A program made the position numbers and the translations under genes. Shown one piece after another: positions 26,844-35,423 of a stretch of 64,000 nt of DNA (its first letter is position 1; every line of letters starts with the position of its first letter). The DNA is taken from positions 1 through 64,000 of the forward strand of contig DASTRY010000018.1 of assembly GCA_035760965.1 (NCBI GenBank), given 5' to 3'. The notes beneath the pieces are model-generated. The model saw nothing but the letters and a program-made list of their open reading frames with translations. It did no database searches and was not told the DNA's origin. The stretch is from JADGHX01 sp035760965. Its GTDB lineage: Bacteria; Pseudomonadota; Gammaproteobacteria; Steroidobacterales; Steroidobacteraceae.

Positions 26844-27822
26844 CGGGAATGCCCGCGCACATGCGCGCGATGGCGTTGCCAAGCAGTGGCGCAACGGAGA
26901 GAACAGCGGCTTTCGACGTCTTTTCCCGCTCTGTGCCGACGAGCGCGCTCCCGACACTGTCCGTCAGGACGATCCCGCTGATGGCCTCCGCGGCCTCGAG
27001 GGCAGCCAAACCGCGCGGTAGCGGCGCGTGCGTGAACGCCGCGTGAACCTCCAGCGCACCGGCCTCGCGAAGTGCAGTGGCCGCGCGGATCAGCGTTCCG
27101 CCCGAGGCACACAAGTCGTCGAGCACGATCACCGCGCGACCCTTCGCTTCGCCGACGATCGTGCCGCCCGAGACGACTCCGCCGGCACGTCGCTTTTCGA
27201 TGAACAGTAGCGGCACTTCGCGCCGCAGCTCGGCCTGCAGCAGCTCGCGGAACACCTGTACGCGCTTGATGCCACCCACATCGGGCGAAGCGACGGCCAC
27301 ATCCGCGCTCGGGTAACGCTGCGCGAAGTGATTCGCGAACAACGTCGCCGCCGAGAAGTGATCGACGTGAATGCGGAACGCGTTGTCCAGCGCAGCCGGA
27401 TTGTGCACGTCGAGACAGATCAGCCGGTCGAGGCTCGCCGCTTCGAAGAGCTGTGCGGCGTAGCGAGTGGTCACCGGATCACGCGGTTGCGTGCGGCGAT
27501 CCTTGCGCGCGTACGCCAAGTAGGGCACGACGCCTGTGATCCGACGAGCGCCGGCATCGCGCAGCCCGAAAATGAGGAAGAGCAGTCGAACGAATCGCTG
27601 CGCGACGGGAACGTCCGGCGTGCCTGCGAGCGACTGAACGACGAACACCTCGCGGTCGCGCACCGAGACGAGCGGACGCAGCTTGAACTCGCCTTCCTCG
27701 AACGGACGCTCCTCGAGCGGCGCGAGCTCGAGATCCGCGGCGCGGCCGATGGCGACGCCGAGGTCGCGACTCTCGCTGAGGGCGAAGAGGAGGGGGCCGG
27801 GGACATCGTTCATGGTAGCCAT
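26803..27822 (-). CDS. prs: Ribose-phosphate pyrophosphokinase (PRPP synthetase)
   Basis: 339 residues from ATG 27822, chosen for the CTGGAGG ribosome site just upstream. Makes PRPP from ribose 5-phosphate and ATP. The ribose-5-P/PRPP loop is VIVLDDLCASGGTL. The Mg/ATP region reads LDVHNPAALDNAF, and YARKDRRTQPRDP matches the family's flexible arm. It is diverged from housekeeping Prs, so it is likely a second copy. It is the last gene of a seven-gene leftward operon beginning with the GroEL fragment. With the nicotinate phosphoribosyltransferase and the PRTase in this island it makes a PRPP/NAD salvage theme. Confidence 0.9.
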   Translation of the reverse strand: MATMNDVPGPLLFALSESRDLGVAIGRAADLELAPLEERPFEEGEFKLRPLVSVRDREVFVVQSLAGTPDVPVAQRFVRLLFLIFGLRDAGARRITGVVPYLAYARKDRRTQPRDPVTTRYAAQLFEAASLDRLICLDVHNPAALDNAFRIHVDHFSAATLFANHFAQRYPSADVAVASPDVGGIKRVQVFRELLQAELRREVPLLFIEKRRAGGVVSGGTIVGEAKGRAVIVLDDLCASGGTLIRAATALREAGALEVHAAFTHAPLPRGLAALEAAEAISGIVLTDSVGSALVGTEREKTSKAAVLSVAPLLGNAIARMCAGIPVTPLFQRWPPLDV

Positions 27823-27863
27823 CGTGCGCCTCCAGACTGAGCGTGTCACCAGGAGCGTGAGGG

Positions 27864-29072
27864 TCATTCGTAGTGAAGCGCATCGATGGGGTTCAGATGC
27901 GCCGCGCGGCGCGCGGGGAAGTAGCCGAACACGACACCCACGGCCGCGGCAAACGCGAATGCGATGAGCACGATGCCGGCATTGAACACGAACGGTACCT
28001 GCAGCACGCCGGCGAGCACGAGCGAAGCCCCCATGGCGAGCACGATCCCGAGCACGCCGCCCAGCGAGGACAGCACGACCGCTTCCACCAGGAATTGCAG
28101 CAGCACGTCCCGCTCCATCGCTCCGATTGCGAGTCGGATGCCGATCTCGCGCGTTCGCTCCGTCACGGAGACCAGCATGATGTTCATGATGCCGATGCCG
28201 CCGACCAGCAGGCTCACCGCGGCGACTGCGCCCAGCAGCGCTGTGAGCACGCGGGTCGTGCCTGTGAGCGCGCGAGTGATCTCCTTCATGTCGAGCACGG
28301 TGAAGTTGTCGTCCGCGCCCGGCGCGACATGCCGCCGTTCGCGCAGCAGAGTCTCGATATCCGCGACGACGCGTTCGGTCGACGCACCTTCGCGCACCGA
28401 CACCAGGATGGTGCGCACGTCAGTGTTGCCGGCGATGCGCCGCTGGAACGTGCGCAGCGGCACGAGGACCACGTCGTCCTGGTCCTGCCCCATCGCCGCC
28501 TGACCTTTCGGTTCAAGTACTCCGACCACTGTGCACGCAAGCTTCTGCAAGCGCATCGACGCGCCGATCGGATCCTGCGCACCGAACAGCTTGGTACGCA
28601 CCGTCGCGCCGATCGCGCACACCGCCGCACCCGAGCGCAGCTCGCTATCCGTGAACGGACGTCCGCGCGCCATGCGCCACTTGCGAGCGGTGAGATACGC
28701 GTCGTCGGCTCCCGTCACGGTCGTCGTCCAGTTCTCGTTTCCGTAGATCGCCGTCAGTGTTTGCGACGAAGTGGGTGCAACTGCGGCCGCCGCGGGTATC
28801 TCGCGCCGGATGGCCGCGGCATCAGCCATCGTGAACGGCCCTGCGCCGATCGCCTGACCCGGCCCCATCCGCCGCCCCGGTTGGACCAGCAGCAAGTTGC
28901 TCCCGAGGCTCGAGATCTGCTGCGTCACCTGCAGCGTCGCGCCGTTGCCGATCGTGACCATCACGATCACCGCTGCGACGCCGATGACGATACCGAGCAC
29001 TGTCAGCCCGGACCGCAGCAGGTTCCTGTGAATGGCTTGCAGCGCGAGGATCAGAGTGGTCCAGGTCATCAC
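27864..29072 (-). CDS. MacB-like ABC transporter permease
   Basis: 402 residues with the FtsX/MacB topology: one membrane helix near residues 20-42, a large periplasmic domain (about 45-275), then three helices near 285, 335 and 370. ALQAIHRNLLRSGLTVLGIVIG is the usual opening (shown in part by LTVLGIVIG), and ERTREIGIRLAIGA is the cytoplasmic coupling segment. The ATPase is a separate gene, overlapping by 4 bp. Mechanotransmission-type export of lipoproteins, peptides or small molecules; substrate unknown, and no outer-membrane TolC gene is adjacent. Confidence 0.9.
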   Translation of the reverse strand: MMTWTTLILALQAIHRNLLRSGLTVLGIVIGVAAVIVMVTIGNGATLQVTQQISSLGSNLLLVQPGRRMGPGQAIGAGPFTMADAAAIRREIPAAAAVAPTSSQTLTAIYGNENWTTTVTGADDAYLTARKWRMARGRPFTDSELRSGAAVCAIGATVRTKLFGAQDPIGASMRLQKLACTVVGVLEPKGQAAMGQDQDDVVLVPLRTFQRRIAGNTDVRTILVSVREGASTERVVADIETLLRERRHVAPGADDNFTVLDMKEITRALTGTTRVLTALLGAVAAVSLLVGGIGIMNIMLVSVTERTREIGIRLAIGAMERDVLLQFLVEAVVLSSLGGVLGIVLAMGASLVLAGVLQVPFVFNAGIVLIAFAFAAAVGVVFGYFPARRAAHLNPIDALHYE

Positions 29073-29767
29073 GCGGCTCCGCGCGCCAGCTCGGGCCGCT
29101 CGACCAGGCCGTCCTTGAAGCGGATGGTTCGGCCCGCATAGGCCGCCATGTCCGCCTCGTGCGTGACCATCACGACGGTGATGCCCTGCGTGCGATTGAA
29201 CGAAACGAGAAGCTGCATGATCTCGTGGCTGCGAGCCGAATCGAGATTGCCGGTGGGCTCGTCCGCGAGCAGCACATCCGGGCGCGTCACGATCGCGCGC
29301 GCGATCGCAACGCGTTGCTGCTGGCCGCCGGAGAGCTCGCCCGGAGTGTGCCGTTCCCAGCCCGCGAGGCCGACTTGCGCGAGTGCTGCGCGTGCCGCCG
29401 CGCGCCGCTGGGCCGGTGCAACCCGGCGGTAGAGCAGCGGCAGCTCCACGTTCTCCAGGGCCGAGGTGCGGTTCAGGAGATTGAAGCCCTGGAACACGAA
29501 CCCGAGATGCCGCCGGCGCAGCAGCGCGCGCTCGTTGCGGCTCATCGCGCCGACATCGAGGCCGCGGAAGTAGTAGTGCCCGCTAGTCGGCGTGTCGAGG
29601 CAACCGAGGATGTTCATGCACGTGCTCTTGCCGGAGCCGCTGGGGCCCATCACCGCAACGAACTCGCCTGCCTCGATCCGCACATCGACGCCGCGCAGGG
29701 CATGCACGGCCGCTGCTCCCGTGCCGTAGACCTTCGTCACACCCACGAGCGCAAGCAGCGGAGCCAT
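29069..29767 (-). CDS. ABC transporter ATP-binding protein (MacB/LolD type)
   Basis: 232 residues. Walker A is GPSGSGKST near residue 40, the signature LSGGQQQR near 145, and Walker B VLLADEPTGNLD near 165. The sequence is of the LolD/MacB branch that pairs with FtsX-like permeases. It lies between the fusion protein (3-bp gap) and the permease (ATGA overlap), so all three are one MacA-MacB-like exporter. Confidence 0.93.
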   Translation of the reverse strand: MAPLLALVGVTKVYGTGAAAVHALRGVDVRIEAGEFVAVMGPSGSGKSTCMNILGCLDTPTSGHYYFRGLDVGAMSRNERALLRRRHLGFVFQGFNLLNRTSALENVELPLLYRRVAPAQRRAAARAALAQVGLAGWERHTPGELSGGQQQRVAIARAIVTRPDVLLADEPTGNLDSARSHEIMQLLVSFNRTQGITVVMVTHEADMAAYAGRTIRFKDGLVERPELARGAA

Positions 29768-29770
29768 GGT

Positions 29771-31054
29771 TCACGTGCTCGCGGCAGTGGAGTCGACGAT
29801 GAGCGGCGTTCCGGGCTTCAGATCGCCGGAGAGGATCTGCGTGTTCACACCGTCGGTCACGCCGACGCGTACGTCGAGCGGGACGGGCTCGTTCCCTCGC
29901 AGAGTCCACACGCGCCTCACGTCGCTCGCGCCGGGCGCTCGATGCGTATCACCCCGTCGGGGCATCCGCGGCATCAGGCGGCCGAGCAGCCCGCCGCCGG
30001 AAGTCGGAGCCTCGACAGCGGCGGATTCCGGCGCGTAGCGCAGGGCCGCATTCGGCACCCGCAACGTGTCGGCTACCTGCTGAACGACGATGTTCGCCGT
30101 GGCCGTCATCCCCGGACGCAAGGCGAGCGCGGAGTTGTCGACGGAGAGCACAGTTTCATACGTGACCACGCCGCTCACCGTGCGCGGACCGAAGTACACC
30201 TTCACGACCTGCGCCGGAAACTTGCGATCCGGAAACGCGTCGACGGTGAACGTGGCCTGCTGCCCGGCCGCAACGGCGCTGACGTCGGCCTCGTCGACGT
30301 CGACGTGCAGCTCGATCTGCCGCAGGTCCTCCGCGAGCACGAACAGCACGGGTGCCTGCAAGCTCGCCGCCACCGTCTGCCCCGGCTCCACGGAGCGCTG
30401 GAGCACAACGCCATCGATCGGCGAGCGAATGACAGCTTTGCTGAGATCGGTCTGCTGCGCGTCGAGCGTCGCGCGACTCTGCTGCACCATCGCTTCGGCA
30501 CTGGCGACGTCCGCCTTGGCGCGCTCGAGCGCCGCGCGGGCGCTGTCGAGGTCGCTCTCCGAAGGGACCGTGCCTCCGGTGAGCTCGTGCATGTGCTCGA
30601 GACGTTTCAGTTGCGCATCGGCTTCCGTTTGCGTCGCCTTCGCCTGCACCACTTTTGCGGCAGCCGCGGCGAGGGCGGCGCGCGATTGCTGTACCTGTGC
30701 TTCGAGCCGGGTCGTATCGATGCGCGCCAGCACCTGACCGACTTTCACCGTGTCGTTGTAGTCGACCAGGACGCTCTTGATCGTTCCGGAGATCTCGCTG
30801 CCGATCTCGACCTGATTCACCGGTTGCAGCGTACCGGTTGCCGTCACTTCCACCGTCAACGGGCCGCGCGTCGCCACCTCGGTCGTGTAGCGAATCGAAT
30901 CGCGCCGGCCGAATGTGATCCAGACGACAACGGCAATGAGCACGAGGAGCGATGCGCCGCCAAGCATCCACACCCAGCGCCGCGCCGTCGTGCCCGTGCT
31001 CTCGTCGACCGTGTCGGGCACGAAGTTCGAAGCGGGTGGCGGCATGTTCGTCAT
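29771..31054 (-). CDS. MacA-like periplasmic adaptor (membrane fusion protein)
   Basis: 427 residues from ATG 31054 (MTNMPPPASNF); ATG 31045 is the alternative. One N-terminal membrane anchor near residues 28-50 (WMLGGASLLVLIAVVVWITFG). The lipoyl half-motif GTLQPVNQVEIGSEISGTI, a long alpha-hairpin (about residues 110-215), then SPIDGVVLQRSVEPGQTVAA and the beta-barrel domain follow. Connects the MacB-like permease to an outer-membrane channel encoded elsewhere. Comes 25 bp after a cytochrome gene in the same leftward operon. Confidence 0.92.
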   Translation of the reverse strand: MTNMPPPASNFVPDTVDESTGTTARRWVWMLGGASLLVLIAVVVWITFGRRDSIRYTTEVATRGPLTVEVTATGTLQPVNQVEIGSEISGTIKSVLVDYNDTVKVGQVLARIDTTRLEAQVQQSRAALAAAAAKVVQAKATQTEADAQLKRLEHMHELTGGTVPSESDLDSARAALERAKADVASAEAMVQQSRATLDAQQTDLSKAVIRSPIDGVVLQRSVEPGQTVAASLQAPVLFVLAEDLRQIELHVDVDEADVSAVAAGQQATFTVDAFPDRKFPAQVVKVYFGPRTVSGVVTYETVLSVDNSALALRPGMTATANIVVQQVADTLRVPNAALRYAPESAAVEAPTSGGGLLGRLMPRMPRRGDTHRAPGASDVRRVWTLRGNEPVPLDVRVGVTDGVNTQILSGDLKPGTPLIVDSTAAST

Positions 31055-31079
31055 GGGAGTGTGAACCGCAGCAGCCGGC

Positions 31080-31514
31080 CTACCGGTAGTAATCCGGCTG
31101 GATCGAGCGCAAGTAGTCCACGAGCCGCTGGATCGTCTCGTCAGCCTGCTTGCGAGCGAGCTCGTCGTTGGCAACGTCGCCGTAGAACTCGAAGCCCCAC
31201 ACGGGCATCTCGCGCGAGCCGTGCGCCGCGACGACCGTGCGGCCATCGATGATCTGCCGGACCTGCTCGGCCGGGAACTTGCCGCCGTTCCGCTGCGAGA
31301 GCTGCGTGAGGTCCGGCACGCCGCTCTTCAGAAGCGGCTGCAGCGGCCCGTCGCCATGACCCGTCAGTCCGTGGCAGCTCGAGCAGAACACCTGGTAGAG
31401 CCGCACACCCGAGTACTCTTGCGGCCTCACCGAATAGGCCGACATCGTCGTACACGAGCTCATCGCGGCGAGCGTCAGTGCAAGTGAAATCGCGACCGCC
31501 GCGCGCATCGTCAC
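31080..31514 (-). CDS. Lipoprotein cytochrome c, one haem
   Basis: 144 residues. Signal peptide with a lipobox-like AAMSSC (Cys21), so probably an outer-membrane or periplasmic lipoprotein. Haem site CSSCH at about residues 44-48, axial Met probably in HGSREMPVWGFEFY. Paralogue of the cytochrome at 25361-25783. The start codon overlaps the upstream Usp stop (ATGA). Confidence 0.9.
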   Translation of the reverse strand: MTMRAAVAISLALTLAAMSSCTTMSAYSVRPQEYSGVRLYQVFCSSCHGLTGHGDGPLQPLLKSGVPDLTQLSQRNGGKFPAEQVRQIIDGRTVVAAHGSREMPVWGFEFYGDVANDELARKQADETIQRLVDYLRSIQPDYYR

Positions 31515-32521
31515 GTCGTTGCTCTCGCCATCAATGCGGCCCGCGTCCGCTTCGGCACCTCCGTGACGAATCGCCGCGGCTTCACGACGAGCAGATCGCA
31601 GCTCAGCCGGTCCAGCGCGGCTTCGGCCGTGTTGCCGATGAAGATGCGCCGGAGCCTCGAGCGCGACACCGCGCCCATGACGACGATCCCGGCCTTCGTT
31701 CGCTTCACCACACTTTCGAGCTCGCTGGTGACCTCGCCCATGTGCAGGTGGCGCCGAGAAGGAGGAACGCCCGCCTTTTCCGCAAACGTGTCGAAGACGT
31801 TGGCGACGCTTTCCGTGTGCATGTCCTCGAGCTCAGCCGACGGTGCGAGCGCGAGCGGCTGTCCCGCCGGCCCCGGCGCCACGATGGTGAGCGGCATGTA
31901 GGCATGAAACAGGTGGAGCGTGCCGCCAAGCCTCTTGGCGAATGTCGCAGCGATATCGATGATCCGATCATCGAGCCGCGCCGGTTTCGCGTGCGCATGA
32001 AACGGATCGATGGCTGCGATCACGGCGGGCTTGCTGTAGTCGCGCGTGGACTTCACGAGCAGCAGCGGGCAGGGGCACTGCCTCACGAGCTCCCAGTCCG
32101 TATTCGTGAGCAGCAATCGTGCGCCGAAACTCCGCTCGTGCGTACCCGCAATGACGAGATCGGCGCGCATGGCGAGCGCGCGTCTGACGACGGCTTCATG
32201 CGCCGGATAATCCCAAGAGAATGCCGAGTGCACGCGTATGCCGCGGAATTCGGGTGAGCGGGCCAGCCGGTCGAGCCGGCTCTGCACGCGTTCCTCGACG
32301 GTTTCGCGGGCCGTTGCGAACACGTCGCGGAAGCCGCCCTTGCGATGCATGAGATGCGGCACGATCGGCTCGGTGATCGCGTGGAACAGCTCGACGCTCG
32401 CATGCAGCGAACGCGCGAGAGTCGCGGCCTTGCGCAGCTGGTGGCGCGGCGGCTGTCGGTTCACGTCGCGAATCGCGACGAGGATGCGGCGAATCGGCAC
32501 AATCCTGTGAGTGGACGCCAT
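31511..32521 (-). CDS. Tandem universal stress protein (UspE-like)
   Basis: 336 residues, two Usp domains (about 1-155 and 160-310). Domain 1 opens with IRRILVAIRDVN. Domain 2 ends with MGAVSRSRLRRIFIGNTAE, which fits the ATP-binding glycine loop, then CDLLVVKP. The C-terminal tail is basic. The ATG is 3 bp after the stop of the GroEL fragment. Usp proteins of this kind are hallmark members of hypoxia/dormancy regulons; a molecular role is not assignable. Five more tandem Usp genes lie in this window. Confidence 0.93.
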   Translation of the reverse strand: MASTHRIVPIRRILVAIRDVNRQPPRHQLRKAATLARSLHASVELFHAITEPIVPHLMHRKGGFRDVFATARETVEERVQSRLDRLARSPEFRGIRVHSAFSWDYPAHEAVVRRALAMRADLVIAGTHERSFGARLLLTNTDWELVRQCPCPLLLVKSTRDYSKPAVIAAIDPFHAHAKPARLDDRIIDIAATFAKRLGGTLHLFHAYMPLTIVAPGPAGQPLALAPSAELEDMHTESVANVFDTFAEKAGVPPSRRHLHMGEVTSELESVVKRTKAGIVVMGAVSRSRLRRIFIGNTAEAALDRLSCDLLVVKPRRFVTEVPKRTRAALMARATT

Positions 32522-32524
32522 GGC

Positions 32525-32773
32525 TTACAGCTCCGCGGCGGCCGCTTGCCGCAGCATCTGCGCGCCCAGATTCTCTTCGGGGTCTTCCAGCTCCATCTCC
32601 TTCGCGATGGTCACGCCGTCATTGCAGACGATGGGCGCGCCCCACTTTTTCTGCAGAAGCACGGATTTCGATTTGGGCCCCAGCGTGAGGCGCACGGCGT
32701 CCGCGAGCTGCCCGGCCCCGCGCAGCACCTTCTCGCGCGCAGCAGAGCGGAACAGAACCTGTTTGGCGGTCAT
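32525..32773 (-). CDS. Truncated GroEL: N-terminal 82 residues only
   Basis: 82 residues from ATG 32773, with GAAGGA 7 bp upstream. The sequence aligns with the first 80 or so residues of GroEL: LRGAGQLADAVRLTLGPK covers the nucleotide loop, CNDGVTIAKEMELED the following strand, and ENLGAQM the next helix. It stops at a clean TAA just before the point where GroEL has its DGTTTAT motif. The apical and intermediate domains and the ATPase aspartate are missing, so it cannot fold or cycle as a chaperonin. It has its own ribosome site, a candidate FixJ-type operator 86 bp upstream, and is coupled by 3 bp to a Usp gene. Either a decaying remnant kept as a leader ORF, or a small domesticated protein. 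Confidence 0.8.
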   Translation of the reverse strand: MTAKQVLFRSAAREKVLRGAGQLADAVRLTLGPKSKSVLLQKKWGAPIVCNDGVTIAKEMELEDPEENLGAQMLRQAAAAEL

Positions 32774-32859
32774 GACATTCCTTCTTCGGCTTGCTGATCG
32801 AGACGCAGGCTCAGCGTGACACCGATCACGCGGGCGCACATACGAAAGAACCCGTAGCG

Positions 32860-32878
32860 ACTGCGTAGGATCGCCGAA
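32860..32878 (-). promoter_or_regulatory. Candidate FixJ-type operator (site J) before the groEL'-usp-cyt-ABC-prs operon
   Basis: Leftward TTCGGCGATCCTACGCAGT, with the CTACGCAG half fully conserved. 86 bp before the ATG of the GroEL fragment. Confidence 0.5.
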
Positions 32879-32893
32879 TCCGCGGAGCAAGAT

Positions 32894-34276
32894 TCAGAGC
32901 GTGACGGTTTCGGCAGGCGCGGGCAGGGCAGTGCGCCAGCGGAGATTCGCGCGCAGGTGCTCGCCGAGCGCGGCGGCGGATTTCTCCTCGCCATGCACCA
33001 AGTAGGTCATCGCCGGCGGCCGTTTGAACTCACGCGCCCACGCCGTGAGCGCCGACTGGTCGGCATGCGCCGAGAAACCGCCGAGCGTCACGATCTCGGC
33101 GCGGACCGGAACGTCCTCGCCCATGATGCGCACGCTCTGCGCGCCATCGACGAGTCGGCGTCCGAGCGTGCCGGCCGCCTGAAAGCCGATGATCAGCACC
33201 GTCGCATGCGGATTCGCGAGATGGTGCTTGAGATGGTGGCGGATGCGGCCGCCATCGCACATGCCGCTCGCCGCGACGATGATCGCGCCCGACTGCAGGC
33301 GATTCAGCGCCATGGAATCGGCCACGCTCTGCGTGAAGCTCAGGTGAACCGACGCCTTCCCGCGCGCGGCTCCCTTCTGTGCGAGCCGCCGCGCTTCTTC
33401 ATCGAAGAGCTCGAGATGGCGCGCCGTGATTCGCGTCACCTCGGCCGCCATCGGCGAATCCACGAATACCGTCAGGTCGGGCAGGCGCCCGTCGCGGGTG
33501 AGCTGATTCAGGTAGTACAGGAATTCCTGCGTGCGGCCCACGGCGAACGCCGGCACGAGAACGACGCCGCGATTTGCAGCAAGCCCCCGCTCGAGGCTCG
33601 CGACCAGCTCATCGAGCGTCTGCGCGAGCGGTTTGTGATCGCGATCGCCGTATGTCGATTCGAGCAGCAGAATGTCCGCGTCGGTAATGACGGCGGGATC
33701 CCGCAAAATCGGCCGGCTCGGTTGTCCGAGATCGCCGGACACGACGACCTTGCGCGTGCCGGCGCCTTCGGCGATCCACAGCTCGACGACGGCGGAGCCG
33801 AGAATGTGCCCGGCGTCGCGCAGACACACGCGAACCTGTGGAGTCGGCTGGAACGAGAAGTCGTAAGGCACAGGCTTCACTTGGCGCAGCACCATTGTGA
33901 CTTCTTGCTGGCCGTACACCGCGACGAACTCGCGTCCGTGCCGCGCGGCGCGCTCCGCTTCCATCTGCTGCAGGTAAGCGCTGTCCGGCAGCAGCACGCC
34001 CAAGAGCTCTTTCGTCGCCGGTGTCGTGTAGATGGGTCCCTCGAATCCGGCACCGCTCAGCTTCGGCAGCAAGCCGCTGTGGTCGAGATGAGCATGCGTC
34101 AGGATGACGAAGTCGAGCTGCCGCGGATCGAACGCGAACGGCGCATAGTTCTGCGCGCGGGTGTCGTGGTTGCCCTGAAACAGTCCGCAGTCCACGAGGA
34201 ACCGGGCGCGCTCGGTCTCGAAGTAGAAGCACGAGCCGGTCACCTGTCGGGCGGCCCCGCAGAACGTCAGCTTCAC
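32894..34276 (-). CDS. Metallo-beta-lactamase/beta-CASP ribonuclease
   Basis: 460 residues from a GTG that fits the family opening KLTFCGAARQVTGS. The zinc motif HAHLDH is at residues 61-66, with further ligands in AGHILGS and SGDLG. The beta-CASP domain includes VPAFAVGRTQEFLY, the C-terminal RNA-binding part GGFSAHADQ. This is the KH-less bacterial CPSF73/Ysh1-like group. It probably cleaves or trims RNA. The GTG overlaps the stop of a 39-codon ORF, itself coupled to a CBS gene. An RNase in a dormancy operon suggests control of transcript stability. Confidence 0.92.
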   Translation of the reverse strand: MKLTFCGAARQVTGSCFYFETERARFLVDCGLFQGNHDTRAQNYAPFAFDPRQLDFVILTHAHLDHSGLLPKLSGAGFEGPIYTTPATKELLGVLLPDSAYLQQMEAERAARHGREFVAVYGQQEVTMVLRQVKPVPYDFSFQPTPQVRVCLRDAGHILGSAVVELWIAEGAGTRKVVVSGDLGQPSRPILRDPAVITDADILLLESTYGDRDHKPLAQTLDELVASLERGLAANRGVVLVPAFAVGRTQEFLYYLNQLTRDGRLPDLTVFVDSPMAAEVTRITARHLELFDEEARRLAQKGAARGKASVHLSFTQSVADSMALNRLQSGAIIVAASGMCDGGRIRHHLKHHLANPHATVLIIGFQAAGTLGRRLVDGAQSVRIMGEDVPVRAEIVTLGGFSAHADQSALTAWAREFKRPPAMTYLVHGEEKSAAALGEHLRANLRWRTALPAPAETVTL

Positions 34277-34392
34277 GCGGGCACTCGCGCGCTGCGCTCG
34301 CGCGCAATGGGCGCGCCGAGCACGATCTGAGCCGCCTCTTCGCTACTGTCGACGAGGCTCGCCTCGAGCCGATCCGTGAAGGCGGTGCTCAT
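34273..34392 (-). CDS. 39-residue coupled small ORF
   Basis: ATG overlaps the stop of the CBS gene (ATGA), and its stop overlaps the GTG of the beta-CASP gene (GTGA), so the reading frame fits the gap exactly. The predicted peptide begins MSTAFTDRLEASLVDSSEEA and ends in an Arg-rich tail; it is acidic then basic, with no membrane segment. No family recognised. The dual overlap argues for real translation, at least to pass ribosomes to the nuclease gene. Confidence 0.55.
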   Translation of the reverse strand: MSTAFTDRLEASLVDSSEEAAQIVLGAPIARERSARVPA

Positions 34393-34829
34393 GCGGCGCG
34401 GCTGCGCGCCTGACGGGCGAGAACCGTTGCGACGCCGATCAGCTCCTCCGCGATGCACGTGATCAGATCGTCGACGGACACCATCCCGATGAGCGAGCCG
34501 TCCGCGGCAACGACCGGGGCGCGGCGCACACCGTTTGCGCGCATCCGCTGGATCGCCTCGTCGATGTCCGAATCCGCGAGAATTTCGAGCGGGTTGCGGC
34601 TCATGACCTGCTCTGCGGCGATCGCGGTGAGATCGGCGGTGCGATCGAGCTGAGCCTGCACGATATCGCGATCCGTCACGACTCCGACTGCAATGGGCCG
34701 ATCGAGCGGCGCCTTCGTGATGATCACGGCACCGACATTGTGCTCGCGCATGAGCGCCGCCACGTCCATGAGGCTCGAGCTCGCGGTGGCAGTGACGGGC
34801 GGCCGACTGCAAACTTGTCCAACGTTCAT
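34389..34829 (-). CDS. CBS-pair protein
   Basis: 146 residues from ATG 34829, chosen for GGAGGG a few bases upstream (the frame also opens at 34844). Two CBS domains: VGVVTDRDIV closes the first, and RRAPVVAADGSLIGMVSVDDLI the second. Binds adenosyl nucleotides in related proteins, for example mycobacterial Hrp1. It opens a leftward operon with the 39-residue ORF and the nuclease. Candidate site I is 56 bp upstream. Confidence 0.92.
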   Translation of the reverse strand: MNVGQVCSRPPVTATASSSLMDVAALMREHNVGAVIITKAPLDRPIAVGVVTDRDIVQAQLDRTADLTAIAAEQVMSRNPLEILADSDIDEAIQRMRANGVRRAPVVAADGSLIGMVSVDDLITCIAEELIGVATVLARQARSRAA

Positions 34830-34885
34830 TTCACCCTCCGACACGCGTGACGCTGAAGGAGTAGGCCATCGCCACGGTTGGCTTG

Positions 34886-34904
34886 CATGCGTAGCTTTCC
34901 GGAG
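34886..34904 (-). promoter_or_regulatory. Candidate FixJ-type operator (site I) between two CBS genes
   Basis: Leftward CTCCGGAAAGCTACGCATG. 56 bp before the leftward CBS gene, 79 bp before the rightward one; it could serve both. Confidence 0.55.
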
Positions 34905-34983
34905 CAGGTCGGTAACGCTACTGAGGCATATCGTCGCACGCCCGGAACAGGATTATCTATCGGCTGAAACCTCAGGAGCGGAT

Positions 34984-35421
34984 ATGCGAGCGGGAGAAGT
35001 TTGCACGCGCGAAGTGTATTTGACCGGACCGGGCCGTGCGCTCGCCGAGGCCGCGCAGGAGATGCGCCGCCGCCACGTCGGAACGCTCGTAGTCGTGAAG
35101 CCGGCGGGCAAAGAAGTCAGGCCGGTGGGCATCCTCACGGATCGGGACATCGTGTGCGGACAGCTCGCGCGCGGTGCCGATCTGCATTGCCTCACGGTCG
35201 GCGACGTCATGAGCACGGATCTCACCACCGTGGGCGAAGACGATGATGTCGCGGCGGTCATCGCGCAGCTCGCGAAGGCGGGAGTCCGGCGCGCGCCGGT
35301 CGTGAACACGAAGGGCGATCTCGTCGGGATCGTTTCGCTCGACGATCTGCTGCCGGTCCTCTCGGAGCAGCTGGCCGGCCTGGCGCGTCTGATCGGAATG
35401 CAGTCGCGCGCAGAGCGCTGA
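34984..35421 (+). CDS. CBS-pair protein
   Basis: 145 residues from ATG 34984, with CAGGAGCG upstream. Two CBS domains: RPVGILTDRDIVCGQL and RRAPVVNTKGDLVGIVSLDDLL. Diverged in the N-terminal strand (CTREVYLTGPGRALAEAAQ). It converges on pfkA with a 2-bp gap. Likely a nucleotide sensor for the island; partner unknown. Confidence 0.92.
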   Translation: MRAGEVCTREVYLTGPGRALAEAAQEMRRRHVGTLVVVKPAGKEVRPVGILTDRDIVCGQLARGADLHCLTVGDVMSTDLTTVGEDDDVAAVIAQLAKAGVRRAPVVNTKGDLVGIVSLDDLLPVLSEQLAGLARLIGMQSRAER

Positions 35422-35423
35422 GA

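Noticed and set aside
27864..31054. MacAB macrolide-resistance pump
   Set aside because: Only general MacA/MacB similarity, no outer-membrane partner here, and the operon context is stress and redox genes. Substrate left open.
32400..32525. Rest of groEL by frameshift
   Set aside because: The Usp gene begins 3 bp after the TAA, and no frame there resembles GroEL's DGTTTAT region or beyond.
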